64,000 bases of DNA, from the NCBI GenBank assembly GCA_000827495.1, contig KN817643.1:1-64000 (forward strand), given 5' to 3'. Below, piece after piece: positions 11,216 through 24,114 of this stretch. The notes below the pieces were generated by a model. That model did not search any database and was not told the DNA's origin. It worked only from the letters and a program-made list of their open reading frames with translations. Position numbers and translations under genes: made by a program. Position 1 is the stretch's first letter, and each line of letters starts with the position of its first letter. The stretch is from Hypholoma sublateritium FD-334 SS-4 (taxonomy: Eukaryota > Basidiomycota > Agaricomycetes > Agaricales > Strophariaceae).

Positions 11216-11640
11216 GTAAAATTCTGACACCACGCTTTAGGGACCATTCGAAATTTGAAGATACACATTCTCTCTGTAATATAATTCTACTTGCTCCTTT
11301 CCTGTAACATACGGCACTTCTCTTGCTTTCTTGATGTGTAATAAATGGTATTTGTAACCTCATTGAAACATTACCTTAGAATATCAAAATCTCCTAGAAT
11401 GTAATTTTTGTCTCGCATTAAAGAAGGTATATTTCGCGTAGATAAGCTCGACACAGCCAACTGCAACTTCGATACTAAGGCGATCATGACTGGCTGCTGA
11501 CTACTAATCGGGCTGATCTGTAGGATCAGCAAAGAGGCGCCTCTTCCCGCGCGGGTTGACAGGCGCCCGTGCTTATAAGAGCATATAAATCCACGTAACA
11601 TGCTCTTTTTATTAATAATGTCATACAAATCACAATTAGC

Positions 11641-12150
11641 TGCAACTCTGAAGGAGTCTTGACATCACTGCTCAGATGCCAGCTGAGCAAAGCGCATATG
11701 ATATTTTGCTAAAAGAATTATGGTCATAGTATATAGATAAACTACAGTGTTCAAGACTTTTGTGATTGGCTCATAGTCAGGAAAGTTTTCTCTGCATGCC
11801 CCAGCTTATTCAATCAACTCAAACTCTGATGGAGAACTGACCACCACTGTTCGGATGCCAGCTGAGTGAAGAACATACGAAATCTTTCAAAAAGAATTAT
11901 GATTAAGTTAGATAGATAAACTACGGCGTTCAAGACTTTTGTGAGTGGCTCGTAGTCAGACAAGTTTTCTTTACATGCCCCAGCCTATTCAGTTAACTGC
12001 AATTCTGATGGAGTACTGACCATCACTGGTCAGATGCCAGCTGAGTGAAGAACATATGAAATCTTCTAAAAAGAATTATGATTACATTAGATAGATAAAC
12101 TACAGCACTCGAGACTTTTGTGAATGGATCATGGTCAGTAAGTGTGCAAC
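11641..12150. repeat. Tandem repeat, about 178-bp unit, nearly three copies
   Basis: Units begin near 11641, 11819 and 11998 with 'aa(c/t)tctga(a/t)gga'. Each runs through 'gatgccagctgag', 'aaagaattatg', 'gatagataaactac' and 'caagacttttgtga'. Copies 2 and 3 are closer to each other than to copy 1, and copy 3 ends near 12150. The unit is AT-rich and non-coding. Confidence 0.8.
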
Positions 12151-13613
12151 ATGAAGGTAAGCATTGAGAATCGTATATTTTGCAAAAACACAAGTGTGCA
12201 GAATGATGACTAATCACCAAAATAATCTGGGAAAATCATTGGGCCCCCAATTTCCCGATGGACATGTGTATAAACAAAGCTCTAAAAAGCACCGGTTTTT
12301 TATGGAGATGTCGGTCTAAACCTTCCACTCACTCGGGGGACCTCAGACTCATGCTAACTTCGAAGTAATTTACAAGATCTGTTGTTATTCAGCTATGCAT
12401 ATAGCTCAGTTAACTCAGTATTCTATTGACCCCACTCTACCTTTTTACTTGTAGGTACTCAAAATATTGCAGGGATTGAATACATTTCGGGGCTGCCTTT
12501 TTTTGTAAAGAGAGAAGGGTACACGGAATGAATATTGCCAAACAACATCAGACTTCAAAATTCTGTACAGCAATTATGTTGGTTAGAACAGATTGATTTG
12601 AAATTTTATGTGACAACACGCAAACGTCCTGCATGTAGCAACGGGCGTACACCATCATGCTCAAAAATCCATCCCATGATGATCAAAATCCATCGACCTG
12701 CCCTCTGCCGCGCACACACACTGCCAGTGAGCAGTCTGCCATTGATATTATTATTACAAGTAAGCCGACTGGGGTGCGGGCATGGGTGGCCAATTACCGA
12801 CGGGGCCGCGCTGCGCAGCACACGGCATACGACGGTTAGACGGTGGGTTGCGACTCGCACAGCGCTCGCGGCTCAGTAAATTTATCCAGGCGGCTTCCTC
12901 CTGGACCTAATCGGCGACCCCAAGTAACCCAATGATAATATTACAACGAATCGCATACCGCCCGTGTGTCGGGCGGCAGTAACAATCACGATGTCAGAGC
13001 AGCGCAGCGTACCAAGTCCAACGCGCCATATTGAATATCGAAGTCCGCCGATACGCAAACGCCAAGCAGTGAGTACCAAGCAGCACCGCCCGGCATCAGC
13101 CAAAGCCAGAGAAGAAAGGAAATGTATGCGCATTTAGGTTGGGAGTCTGTATGTATGGTGTATGTAGGTGCTCGGACGGATAACAGGATAGGCCGCTGAT
13201 GGGCTGACTGCCGGGCCAAGGGCGCGTGTGGGTATTGAGGGATATTCTGTCATTAATGGGAAAGTGCGCGACACGGCGGCGGGGGGAAGGCGAATGCGGG
13301 TGGGTGCGATGTAATATAGCCAAGACGCGTATGGGTGGAAGGAAAGAGACAAACGGTAGAGGCAACATAGGCTGGAGGGAGGGGGACGGGGAGCGAGAGG
13401 AGAGACGAAAGACGGCCAAGATTAAGTACAGAAATGTCACTGGTCCGGAAGAAAATAAAACAGTGGGCGGCGCCAACGCCCGCCACCATCTAATAAATAG
13501 GAAAATGTCATGAGCCCCGAGCGCCTTCCGAGCAGTCTGCTCTCCACCGACCATCCTGCCTGAGACCAAAACATAACCATAACTTAACCTATCCTTTTCT
13601 GCGTCCGTGTCTG
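12151..13613. other. Intergenic, no supported gene
   Basis: AT-rich to about 12600, then GC-rich. Short frames on both strands show no splice or domain support. The right part is presumably the 3' flank of the minus-strand GT2 gene. Confidence 0.5.
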
Positions 13614-15859
13614 CTACCGTGCGAAGCCGACCTGCATCTCGACCTCGTCGTCCCCGCCTCGCCTCCGCTGTTGGCTCACGCTCTCTTTTCGGCCCGTGTG
13701 TCGTGTGGCGTACCCATTAGCGCCTGCTGCATTAGAATCAGGACTAGGTGACGGGAAGTCGCGGTACGGGGAGGGCTGGTCTCGGAACGGCGAAGGTTCT
13801 GGCGCCGAAGACAATGCTGCACCCCCGCTATACGATTGCCGTTGGCGCTGGGCGGCACCAGACTGCGGGTAACCGTGGTGTTTCTCTTCTTCCTGTATCT
13901 TGTCCTGCGCATCTAGCGCAGCGGTGGCGGCGGACGCATCGCCGATACCGGCACGAGTTCCCCATCCGGTCTGGAAAAATAGATTCGTGAGTATTGGGTA
14001 ACCAATATGTGCGCCAAAAAAAGATCAGGCAGCCTCGTAAGCACCATCCCCAAATCGGCACCCACGGGCATGAGAAAGGCACCAGAACCCCGTATGGCGA
14101 ACATCACCGCCAGTTGGCAGACCGGCGAAGGCCTTTCGAGTCTACGAAGGTCGTCGATGACCCCTGGCTAGTATTGCCAAGACTCTGGCAGAGAACCACA
14201 ATGCCAAGCCTTCCGATTTGGATAATTGGAAAAGGGGCGCGAATAAGGATAATGCCGAGCGGGATCAAAGAATAACAGACAAGCTCGGTAGGGACAAAGA
14301 AACGTCCACATAAAACAAATGAAAGTATAGGAAATGAAACGCACCTCGTGTAGAGTACAAAGCGCATAGATTTTCATGATGGCGAAGTAGTACCCAAAGG
14401 CGATGAATGCTGGTACGTAGATGACGTGTTCAGGTTGGTACCACAGATGCGGCAGTAGTTTCAGGGTACGCGTTGCGGAGAGCCAGACAAAGTACGAGAG
14501 GAGAATGTTCCTGTTGAAATTATGCTTAGTATCGTAACGGAAGCACTGGATAACAGGAAGGCGACGCAGACAAGGTTTGCACCGAAACATGCAAAGCAAC
14601 GACAAGGAAGAGTCAAGACAAAAGACTCACCACCATGGTAGATGATATCCGCCCTGGTCAATGGGAATTGTACTTTTGTAGATGAGATACGAGACGAGAA
14701 CCGGCCCAACGAGGAGCGTGAGCGGATTGAAAAGCTTGTCGACCTGCAGGACGTCTCCGATCAGACTAGGAAAGCTTGGCATACGCTAAACGCACCATAG
14801 TGTAAGCCACGTAAGGGTGAGACGTCCAGATATACCGTTCGGTGAAGAGACTTCGCAAATCAGAACGCCACGTGTTCCTCGTCCAGCGGAGAACTTGCTT
14901 AAGGAAACGCCAGTTTGGCTTCATCGTCGAGAGTAGCTCCACCTCCTTGCAGCACTGAACGTAAGTGTTCCAACCATGGCTCACCATCCACCGTGTTAGG
15001 AACTTGTCGTCACCGGAATTCAGCTGGTATTTGCCGAGCCAATAATCGTGCGTGAAGCCGTGCAGGAATTCCGGGTCCTTGAGAATGACAGTCCGGTAGG
15101 CGGCAGTGCGTCCTGAGAGGCAGGGAATTCCACCGTCAATGTGCGTTGAAGAAGCGATTTCTATATTGCGGATAGTGAGACGGAATGCGGCCAATACCTC
15201 CCAAACGGTCATTCGGTTCCCGACCTGCTGCACGCGCTGTGACGTGCCGACACCGCCAACCTTCTGGTCTTCGAAGCAGGCAAGCATGTAGGGCAACATG
15301 GTGGGCGGCCAGATAGCGTCGTCATCGGCAAACACAATGATGTCGGTTGTCGTGTTCTTGATGCCGTGGCTCATCTGTAACCGTTTGTTCGCAAAGGGGA
15401 CAGTGAGTACTCGTATGCGTTCCGGGTCGACCTGGTTGGCGAGGTCCTGCAATGGACCAAGCATCTTCTCCTCGGTGATGATGAGAACCTCTTTCGGCTT
15501 GCCAACGAGCCAGCTATTGGCGGCTTCCTTGAACTCCTCGCCAGCGTCAATGGTGGGCACGATGATGGTGACATCCTCTGAGGCGATATACGTGGGGTTT
15601 TCAGGCAAAGGTATGGGCCGGTAGGCTGTCGCCGCGGCGAAACGGATTAGATACCACAAGTATCGGTAGAACCTACAAGGAAGGTCAGCCAACGTTAGCA
15701 ACAAGCACGGTCGCCCGCCATAGACGACCATGTACCCGCCATGCTTACCCTATAACACCAAACGGGACGACTGTGGTTTGGGGCGGTGAGCGTGCTGGCC
15801 AACGACACAACGGTCAGACACATACATATTGGAAAATCATCAGATGTCAAGTAGAGCAT
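13614..15859 (-). CDS. Cps1-type GT2 polysaccharide synthase
   Basis: A membrane family-2 glycosyltransferase like Cryptococcus Cps1 and hyaluronan synthases, expected to polymerise nucleotide-sugars at the plasma membrane; the product is unknown. Minus-strand exons are 15859-15826, 15794-15749, 15672-14796, 14743-14631, 14510-14345 and 13970-13614. Phases close exactly (1,593 nt, 530 residues). The N-terminus has a hydrophobic segment (VVPFGVIGFYRYLWYLIRF). The GT2 core follows: DVTIIVPTIDAGEEF, an ADDDA metal site in IIVFADDDAIWPP, GIPCLSGRTAAYR, GDDKFLTRW, and the processive-synthase QxxRW as QVLRWTRNTWRSD. C-terminal membrane helices (LTLLVGPVLVSYLIY, YVPAFIAFGYYFAIMKIYAL) come next, then TGWGTRAG and a Ser/Pro/Gln tail. 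Oddities are a 31-nt first intron and a 374-nt last intron that might hide another exon. The first exon is the least certain part. Confidence 0.88.
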
Positions 15860-18670
15860 TTGGTGGGCGTTGAATGGGGGCTATAAAGGAGTGAATACGA
15901 CGCCAGAGACGAAGAGTATATTGTGAGGCCCGTCGCGGCGGGGAGCACAATGGGGAGCCCAATTTGCGGAAAAAATTAGGAGGAGGAGGAGGAACGGATG
16001 AGGTTAACAACGCATTCACACGAACGAGCCATCCCTTCACGGCGGAGTTTCAATTTCTCGCATCACGTTTCTCGTCATCACACACGCTCCGCCCACAGTG
16101 CTCAGTCTCGCTAGTTCTGATTTCATTCCCCCTCTGTCGGCGCCTGACCTCTGCCGCAGGCGCCCCCGTGGACGGACAGCCTGACACTCTTTCTGGCTTC
16201 CAGAATCACCATCGCTCTATTCTGGTATGATAGATGGTCCGCCTCTGTCCGCCTTCAACCCGGGTGCGGATTAAATATAGCTTCTCGCTTTTTCTCGCAC
16301 AGTTGTGAAGTAACCACCACATTTATGAAATCCCCGTACGAATAAGATGTTCCAAGGCACCTGTCGTCAGCTGCTTCTGGGTCAATCTAGTGTCTTTACT
16401 AAGAGCGGGAAGGGGGAAGGCTTTGTGAGTCTGCACTGAGCGTCTAAAAATACTTCGTAAAATATACCCTGCCAGGCATATTTATGTATTTCAAAAATAC
16501 TCATACTTGTAACAGCCGAGTTCTTGTTCTTTTCCGCTCCCACTTGCGTTTTTGCAATCCCGGACTTTCAGATCTGAACAGCTCTGAACTCACGCCATCT
16601 CGCTATATGTAACATCAAGTCCTGTAAGCGGTCTAATCTACTTACATCATCGATGATCGCCATCAAAATCGCCGGCATGTCCGAATCAATTACTCAGCGC
16701 ATGACGCGCTTATACGAGAGTTCAAGTTGCGTGTGCAATGCCAATCTGCGAAACGTGATAAAATATAAAGATGGCGTACTGATTTCGAATATTTCCATCT
16801 GGCAGGAGTGCGCGCCGGTGTATCATCATTCTGAAGTGTTGAAATGCGAGCTGCGCATAATAAACCAGTCGACATAGATACAGAAAAACATTTACTTATA
16901 GATTTCCTATCTAAAAATTGGCATTGTTTAATGATAATGATAGATTTGTGATAGATGGCCTTATGACGGATCACCCAACAACTGACTGCGCACTGCGCAG
17001 CCGCTCCTGAGTGCTAAGTATGTTCCTAGCGCGATGTCGGCTTTCAAAAAGTAAATCCCCAAATCACCCGAAACACATCGATGTACCCTGGAATGGAAGG
17101 TAAATCCTAAATGAGCCTGCGGCGCTTGAGAGCGCATGTTCAGACGGAGAACGCGGGCACGCGCAGACCAGCGCGCCGGTACGCTTAAGTGAGCGTGATG
17201 ATGCTGGAGCGATGGGCTATTTCTAGCGGGGTTCCCATGGGTTCCAGATACGGTGAACGTTTGACTTAATAATACCTCGTTACATATTTCGAAAACAGGA
17301 CATCGCAGGACATCGCACATACTTAGCGCGGTGCGTGATGAATATGCATGAACAACGTAATCATCGGAGAGGACAGAAATATCTTGCCGATGGAACAATA
17401 AAGCGAGGCGCAGTAAGTAGGCAGCCGTATACTTTGAAAAGCATGCCGATCAGTACCAAAGTGTTGGTGGAGAGGGGAGGAAATACGGCGCGAATTCACC
17501 GGCGTGGTTGTACTCTGTTCTATTCCACGAAAGATATTTTAGACAAAGGTTTGCCCAAAATACTGCGGGCGAGTTTTATTATTACCCTGAACATACGCAT
17601 TGACATTTTGGGACCGTCTTCCCATAGGTTCCTATCCTTTCCTATCGCATGTGGCCCCGCACGAGGATATACATAGATTCCCGTGCCTCGCGCTATGTAC
17701 CCCCTTAATTCTGTGCGCCAGCATGTGCTCATGTCAATGAGTTGGAATTTAAATGCTCGCAGGATGCGCTGTCTGTGCATGCATGTTGGCCAGACTGAGC
17801 ACCCGCATCGAGCTCCATGCATTGCGTTGCGATCGATGTTGCCTTATTCAGTTACTTCCAAGTCGTACACCGACAGCGGCCGAGCGCTCATTTGGAAGAC
17901 ACATAGTAAAACAATGAGCACAGAAGAGCATCGGAACTTGCAAGGTAATAATTATATGCAGATAGCAGCATGCTAGCATGCGTCTACGCCAGCATGCGTC
18001 TACGGGGAGTGTGGGGGCTTGGGGACGGCTGCCTTCCGACTGGTGTGCTCCAACATGAGGTTATGTAGTGGGTGAGTCGGAATATAGAGGGGGTAATAGT
18101 CGGAGCTTCTTCCGAGTCCCTGCGTGTCAAGAACACGGACGAGCTTCCGGCGCTTGACAGTCTATTAAGCGCCCATGAAGATCTAAGGGTACAGCTGTCT
18201 CTCTATCCTAATAACACAGTCTATCTGCATATGAATTGTATTAATATCTAAATGCTCAACTCATTTTCTGAGTAATATGCTCGCCGTTTGAAGACAGCAG
18301 TGGCGCGGACGGGGAGGCCAGTCCTTATCAGATTAGATATGTCTTCCGTCGGCCGCCTGGGATCCCGGGCAATGCCGGGCAGCCTGCTCGCAACCTCCTG
18401 CCATTAACGAGAGTCAACGAGCCTCTGCGCAATGGAAGGATTAATGTACGGTATCTTTTATGATCACCCTCTCGTTACCCGGGGACAACCCGGGCAATGT
18501 GAGTACTCAAGCACCGCCCAGATAACTCACAATTAGACGGACGAGCTTTGCTCAAAAATGGCTTGTTCTTGACGTGATCATGAGATAGATCACTGAGCCC
18601 AAGTCCCACTTGGTAACTATGCTTCACGGGTGAGCAACGTTTTCCTTTCTCCACAATATCGCACTGACCG
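15860..18670. other. Intergenic, no supported gene
   Basis: About 2.8 kb between the divergent GT2 and F-box genes. Short open frames (for example 16653-16877 and 17335-17676) lack codon character and splice support. A duplicated 'catgcgtctacg' phrase lies near 17978-18003. The region probably contains the promoters of both neighbours. Confidence 0.5.
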
Positions 18671-20891
18671 ATGCTTGCGCTGCAAAGCAAACTCAGGAAG
18701 AGCGTAAAGGGCAAGCCGCGGGTGGAAGCGCCCACTGCTACCCCGCGACTGACAGTACCAGCGGAGTCGCCGGAGCCCCTGTCGCTGTCGCCCGTGCCGC
18801 ACCTATTGGTATCCAACGATGCCCCCTCCGAGGAAGAGACGGCCCTGATTCACCACGCCATCCGGCGCGCAGAGGCGGAACTCACGGAACTCGCGCGCTC
18901 GCCGACAACGCCCAAGGGGACCCCACAGCACCTCTGGGAGCATGGTATCGAAAAAAACCCTACCTATCTCCGGGTGCGGGACTACATCCAGCAGCACAAT
19001 ACTCTGCTGTCTGCGGTGCGCCGCGTGCCGCCCGAGATCCTTGAAGAGATCGTCACATGGAGCGCCGTCGGGCGGCCCCTTCAAGAGGTGCGCGCGCGCC
19101 GGTGGGAGCTCGCGCAGGTCTCGCAGGAGTGGCGGGACGCCACCCTCGGTCTTTCGTCCCTCTGGGCCGACCTACCGCCCGTGACGCTTCCCGCGCCGGA
19201 CCCCAAGCGCACCCAGCAGCAGGTCGCCTGCCTGAGCGAGGTCCTACGGCGCTCGGGCGACGCGCCGCTGACCGTCACCATCAACACGGACGATTCTAAG
19301 ACCCGGGAGAGCGCGCACTGGCATCCTGCGCTCGATTTGCTTGCCCGGCACGCCGAGCGCTGGTCGACCGTGTCGATTTGCATACCGCACGCGTCTATTG
19401 TCCGTCTGCGCGGCATCAGGGATCGGCTTCCGCTGCTCAAGATGCTGTCGCTGCAGGTTCGCACCGGGTACTGTCCCGTCCCCGAGCCGCTGGACATGTT
19501 CGAGCATGCGCCACTGCTCCGCCGGGTGCACGTCAGCGGGGCGGTGCCCAGCGCGTTGAAGCTGCCGTTCGCGCAGTTGCAGCACTACAAGCACCTGTGC
19601 ATCACCGAGCGGACGATGTCGCAGATCGCCAGCTACACATCATTGGAAACACTCATGATCAGTCAGCAGACGTATGGTATTGTTTTCCCGCCGGTGACGC
19701 TCCCCGCCCTGAAAAGGCTAGAGGTGGTCGCCAATCTCCCTGCGCAGGACGCCACGATGCACTGCTTCGACGCTCTGAAGGTGCCTGCCCTCGAGGAGCT
19801 CACGGTCGCATTTCCATTCACGTCCCCCAGCATCGTTCCAAGCCTCATGGCCATGCTCAAGCACTCCGGCAGGCCATGCCTAAAGACGCTCAATATACGT
19901 CCAGGAACACTTGAACCGCTGCAGCTGACAGCGCTGCTCAAGTTGGTACCCGACCTCATTTACCTCGACGCGAGCTGCCCGCCGCACTTCGACATCCTCA
20001 AACTCGCAAACACAGCGCCCGGCGAGTGCCTCGTCCCGCTCCTGCGCTCCTGCAAGTTCGTGTTCGATTTCGTCATCGAGCGCTTCACCAATGCCCAGAC
20101 GCGCATGGCACTAAACCGGCTCGCTACGGCACGCTGCGAGACCGCGCCACGCGATGCACGCATGACGCTGTGTATTTACTCCGTGTTCAACCAGGTCGAC
20201 GACACGCCGTGGAGCCATTTCAAGCAGCGGCAACTGGAGGACTGGGTGCCCACTTCGACAGCAAAGACGCTGGAGAAGTACGGCGCGCACCTTGCGGCGC
20301 TACTCCGCGTGACGGCGCACCCTAAACCCGAGCGCGTGTTGTCTCTGGGGAGGGATCAGTCGACGGAGAAAATCCGCCAGGTGCTCAGTGACCTCGGAAA
20401 TATTAGTGTCAAGACTGCAAAAGATATCTATGTGCGTGTTTTATTTCATGGCTCTCTCGGGATAGTACTCATATATTTTTGTGACGCCTGTAGACATCTG
20501 GTGCCCATCTAGCGCTTAAGACTCTAGCCGATATCGATCCTGCGCTGGACAAGCATGGCTTCGCTCCACGCGCGAAGTGCATTTTGGCGAAATGGGACCC
20601 GATCCTCCTCGCGAGCCTGCAGAACATTCACTGGTGTTTCCAGGGTCCCTATTCGCTCGTTTATGTCCCACTCGATCACGGTACTACTTCACATTCATTG
20701 TCCCCGGACTGAGAGGAAAGCTAACGGTCGCTTCTCCAGAATGTCGGACGTCGCGAGACGCCTCGAGCGTCGTGTATGGCCTGGCGGACATCATGACCAC
20801 CGACGAAGCCCGCTGGCCGGTCCATCTTGGCATATATGGAATTTCTCTCTATTGGCCACACAAGGCCGGCTACTTTATGCCCCCAGTATGA
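18671..20891 (+). CDS. F-box protein, agaric expanded family
   Basis: Exons are 18671-20431, 20494-20680 and 20740-20891, phase-consistent, 699 residues. Introns are GTGCGT to TGTAG and GTACTA to CCAG. After a Ser/Pro-rich start and a charged helix (SEEETALIHHAIRRAEAELT) comes an F-box at about residues 115-170: LLSAVRRVPPEILEEIV followed by WELAQVSQEWRDATLGLSSLW. The rest is a long leucine-rich region with repeated hydrophobic strands of the LRR-like type usual in these proteins (LPALKRLEVV, LEELTVAF, CLKTLNIR). F-box proteins normally present substrates to SCF ubiquitin ligases; agarics carry hundreds of poorly studied members. It is the GC-rich partner of the paralogue just downstream. Confidence 0.85.
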
Positions 20892-21525
20892 ACGAATTAT
20901 GACACAGGCCCTAGTGACAGGGTTCACTACAGGGTTCACTAGGATTCAGTACATCAACAGTAGATACTATTTATATACGATACCGACTAGATATGATATA
21001 TGAGCTAGGCTCAAATCAATTAATACTTCCTTCCCCTCGTTTTACCGACGACCTGGCTTCCCATATTCTGTGCAGATCTTCACTGGATTACACAAGGGTA
21101 ACTGTCCATCATGCCACTCAGGGTGACGCGCATTTGCACTGATTATCTGATAAATGTATTTATAGCCTTTCTCTCAGGCTCACGAGCGAGCTGAAGCAGT
21201 GCCAAGCGTACAGCCTTAATTACGAGTTGCGACGTCCTCGTACTCCGTTGCTGTCCACTCAGCTTCTTTCACCTACGTTCCCTATGATATAGAAAAGTGT
21301 TACTAATAATCATTGTATCAACATTGTATACCCTCAATACCCTCGCCATCGATGCGTCTGTGGTTGCAGGCAAGTTATTTCTTTCCCTTACGTTGCACGT
21401 AATTCGCTGCTAACCCGGGCGCCTACCTACAGCTCAAGTTGCTGAGCCTGAGGCTCACGATCTTCTCAGTGAAGCTGTCAATCAGACAGGCGACTGCTAT
21501 ATGGAAGGATCGATGGCGGAAGAAG

Positions 21526-23716
21526 ATGTCCAAAATGCAGGACAAGGCAAGGCTGTCGAGGCGGAAAGCAGCACGCGCAGCCAAAGACATTATCATTCCG
21601 TCGTTACCAGGTGTTTCCAAGTTGAAGCTTCCACAAACACCAGTGCCCAGTCTTCTTCAGACGAACGCACCCCCGTCTGACTCCGACATCGTCCTCGTGA
21701 AAAAGGCTATTGCGGATGCCGAATTAACAGTCTCGCAGCTCAAACAAAAGCTGGATCGGAAGATTGTGGCAGGACGGTCGAACCGCGGGTGGGAGACGGT
21801 GACGCGACACAAAATTGGCCAGGCGACGCGTTTTATTCAACAGCACCGTGGTATAATCTCGCCTCTGCGTCGTCTTCCCCTCGAAATCCTGCAGGAAATA
21901 TTCGTCTGGGCGACCCTCCATGTCCGACTCCATAATCGGTACCGATCGGTGTCCGAGCTTCCATGGTGGCTCTCCCAAGTATGTCGGCACTGGCGGGCGA
22001 GTGCGCTGTCTATGTCAAGCCTGTGGAGCTACATCCCGACCCTGCAACTCAAGAAATCACGGCCAGCTACCAAACGCCAAGTTGACTATGTCACGGAGCT
22101 CTTGCGACGCTCTGGCCAGACACCCCTCGACATCTACATTTGGTCTCCCTACTACGATCAGAAAAGCCATCCCATTCTTGATATCTTGCTGCCACATTCC
22201 GACCGATGGCAGATGCTTACGATGGAGGCAACGCCGATTGTTATAGCTGGTTTGGGAGCCGCCAGAGGCCGACTGGCTCTTCTCAAGTACCTGACATTGC
22301 AAACACCATGGCACAGATATTTTGACGGACCATCAGCGCCTCTTGATACCTTCGAAATTGCCCCACAACTAGAAACAGTCTCTGTTAGCGGCCCCTTCGT
22401 TGGAGAGGTGAAGCTGCCGTTCTCCCAGCTTGTACACTACAAAGAGCGACGCATAGCCTCAAATTTGATGAGCCAGGTCATTTCGTCCGCTCTATTGGAG
22501 TCGCTTACAATCTTGGAACTGTCTGATCTCATTGTGTTCCCTGCGGTTACCCTCCCACATCTCGTCAAACTGCAAGTCAAGTTCCAGCACGAGTCGATTG
22601 GAAATTCACTGGACAACCTCACGCTCCCGGCTATCGAAGAAATACGGGCAGTGGCGCCATTAGGAAATCTGATAGCCCGTCTGGCGACCTTGATATCGCG
22701 ATCAAATACCCCTTGTCGACTCAAGACCCTCTCCGTTAGAACAGAGTTCATCGAACCAGGCGATCTAACGAGCCTCTTAAAATTGACGCCCGAGCTAGTC
22801 GACCTCGATACCACAATTACGAAATCCAACAATTTTGTGGATATCGCTAGTCTAAGTTACAAGGACAGCTCCACACCCCTCGTTCCACGGCTCGAATCGT
22901 GTCGGTTCTACATCGAGGAAGCAGTCAGTGCTGAAACCTCACAAGCCTTGAACGAACTCGCTGCTTTCCGCTGTGAACTGGAAAGCGAGGAAACTGAGGA
23001 AGCTGTATCACTTCCAGGCAAAATCCAGCCCTTGAAAAATCTCTCCGTCTATTTCGATGCGACCACCCCTCCTTGGTGCGATCGACAACAAGCAGAATTG
23101 GAGGGCTGGTGCACTAGCGTCACTTCATCGCACCTGGCCGTGGCTAAAACGCAGCTTATCTTCGCAATCCCAGACCTGATAAATGGTGGACTCGGGAAAA
23201 TCACCTCGCGCGACAAGTCGCTGAGCAAGAAAGTAATTGATCGGGTGGACGCCACCCTTTCCCTCATTGACGCAATACAAATAGATGATCCAGCGCATAT
23301 TTATGTTCGTTGTATCGTCCTTTTGTTTTGCTTGACTCACCCCGTTTCTTTTTTTCGCTTGACAGGCTGTCGGCATACATTTTACTCTCCAGCATTTCGC
23401 TAACATGCGATACCCCCCGAACTCGCTGGAGGCGGACTTATGCCAGCGCGCAAAGGACATACTCGAGAAAAAATGGCACCCGATTTTCCTCGAGCACCTC
23501 CCGCATCGCCACTGGGCAATGAAAGGTCCTCTTTGTATGGGATACGTGTCAACGAAAGATGGTCAGCTGCACTTGCTCTGTGAATGATGGTTGCATTGAC
23601 GGACTTACCTCGCAGATATTCGGACCTCCCCGGATGCGTTGGATATAGTATACGGCCTGAAGAGTGAGATGAATTTGCAGGCCATTTTCTGGCCAACGTT
23701 CATGGCATATTCGTAA
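21526..23716 (+). CDS. F-box protein, tandem paralogue
   Basis: Exons are 21526-23304, 23366-23561 and 23616-23716 with intron positions and phases identical to the upstream F-box gene. The F-box is at about residues 107-165 (ISPLRRLPLEILQEIFVWA, then WWLSQVCRHWRASALSMSSLW), followed by the leucine-rich region. Shared blocks with the neighbour include the MSQ-xx-S-x-LE-L segment, VFP-x-VTLP and the terminal exon pair. I chose ATG 21526 (MSKMQDKARLS) because it aligns with the neighbour's start. The frame is open upstream, and an alternative first exon ATGCGTCTGTGGTTGCAG at 21353-21370 with a GC-AG intron is possible, giving about 37 more residues. Base composition is less GC-rich than the upstream copy, so the duplication is not recent. 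Confidence 0.83.
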
Positions 23717-24114
23717 CGGTTTATACTAATATTTTTGGTTTCCTGTCCCGTTACCAGAAGATGAAATGGTGAGACGGCGTGTAAACAAAGTTAATAGCCA
23801 AACCTTTTGTATACCAATAGCTCTTGTATACTTGTACTAGCTCAGAACTTGTTATGTATTTTACTCTTTTTGTCCCTTTTGTCAATACTTACTGCGAATT
23901 CGAATACATAGAATCGGTCTCCTCCGAATCTCCACGTGCTCAGGGCATGCCTTCGATGCGATATTATTATAAATTCAATCTTCACAGTCAAGTCTGGAAA
24001 CCTTTTTACACATGTCCAACACATGCCGGATTGAAGAATCAGAGTTTGTCATACTCATCAGAGACCATTTACCTTAGCATCCATCACCGATCTTCATTCT
24101 CAATCAACGCTTGC

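Noticed and set aside
11641..12150. CRISPR-like array
   Set aside because: The unit is ~178 bp with no separate spacers, and the genome is eukaryotic.
21439..21525. F-box protein starting at 21439
   Set aside because: That codon is TTG. ATG 21526 aligns with the start of the neighbouring paralogue, although a GC-AG first exon remains possible.
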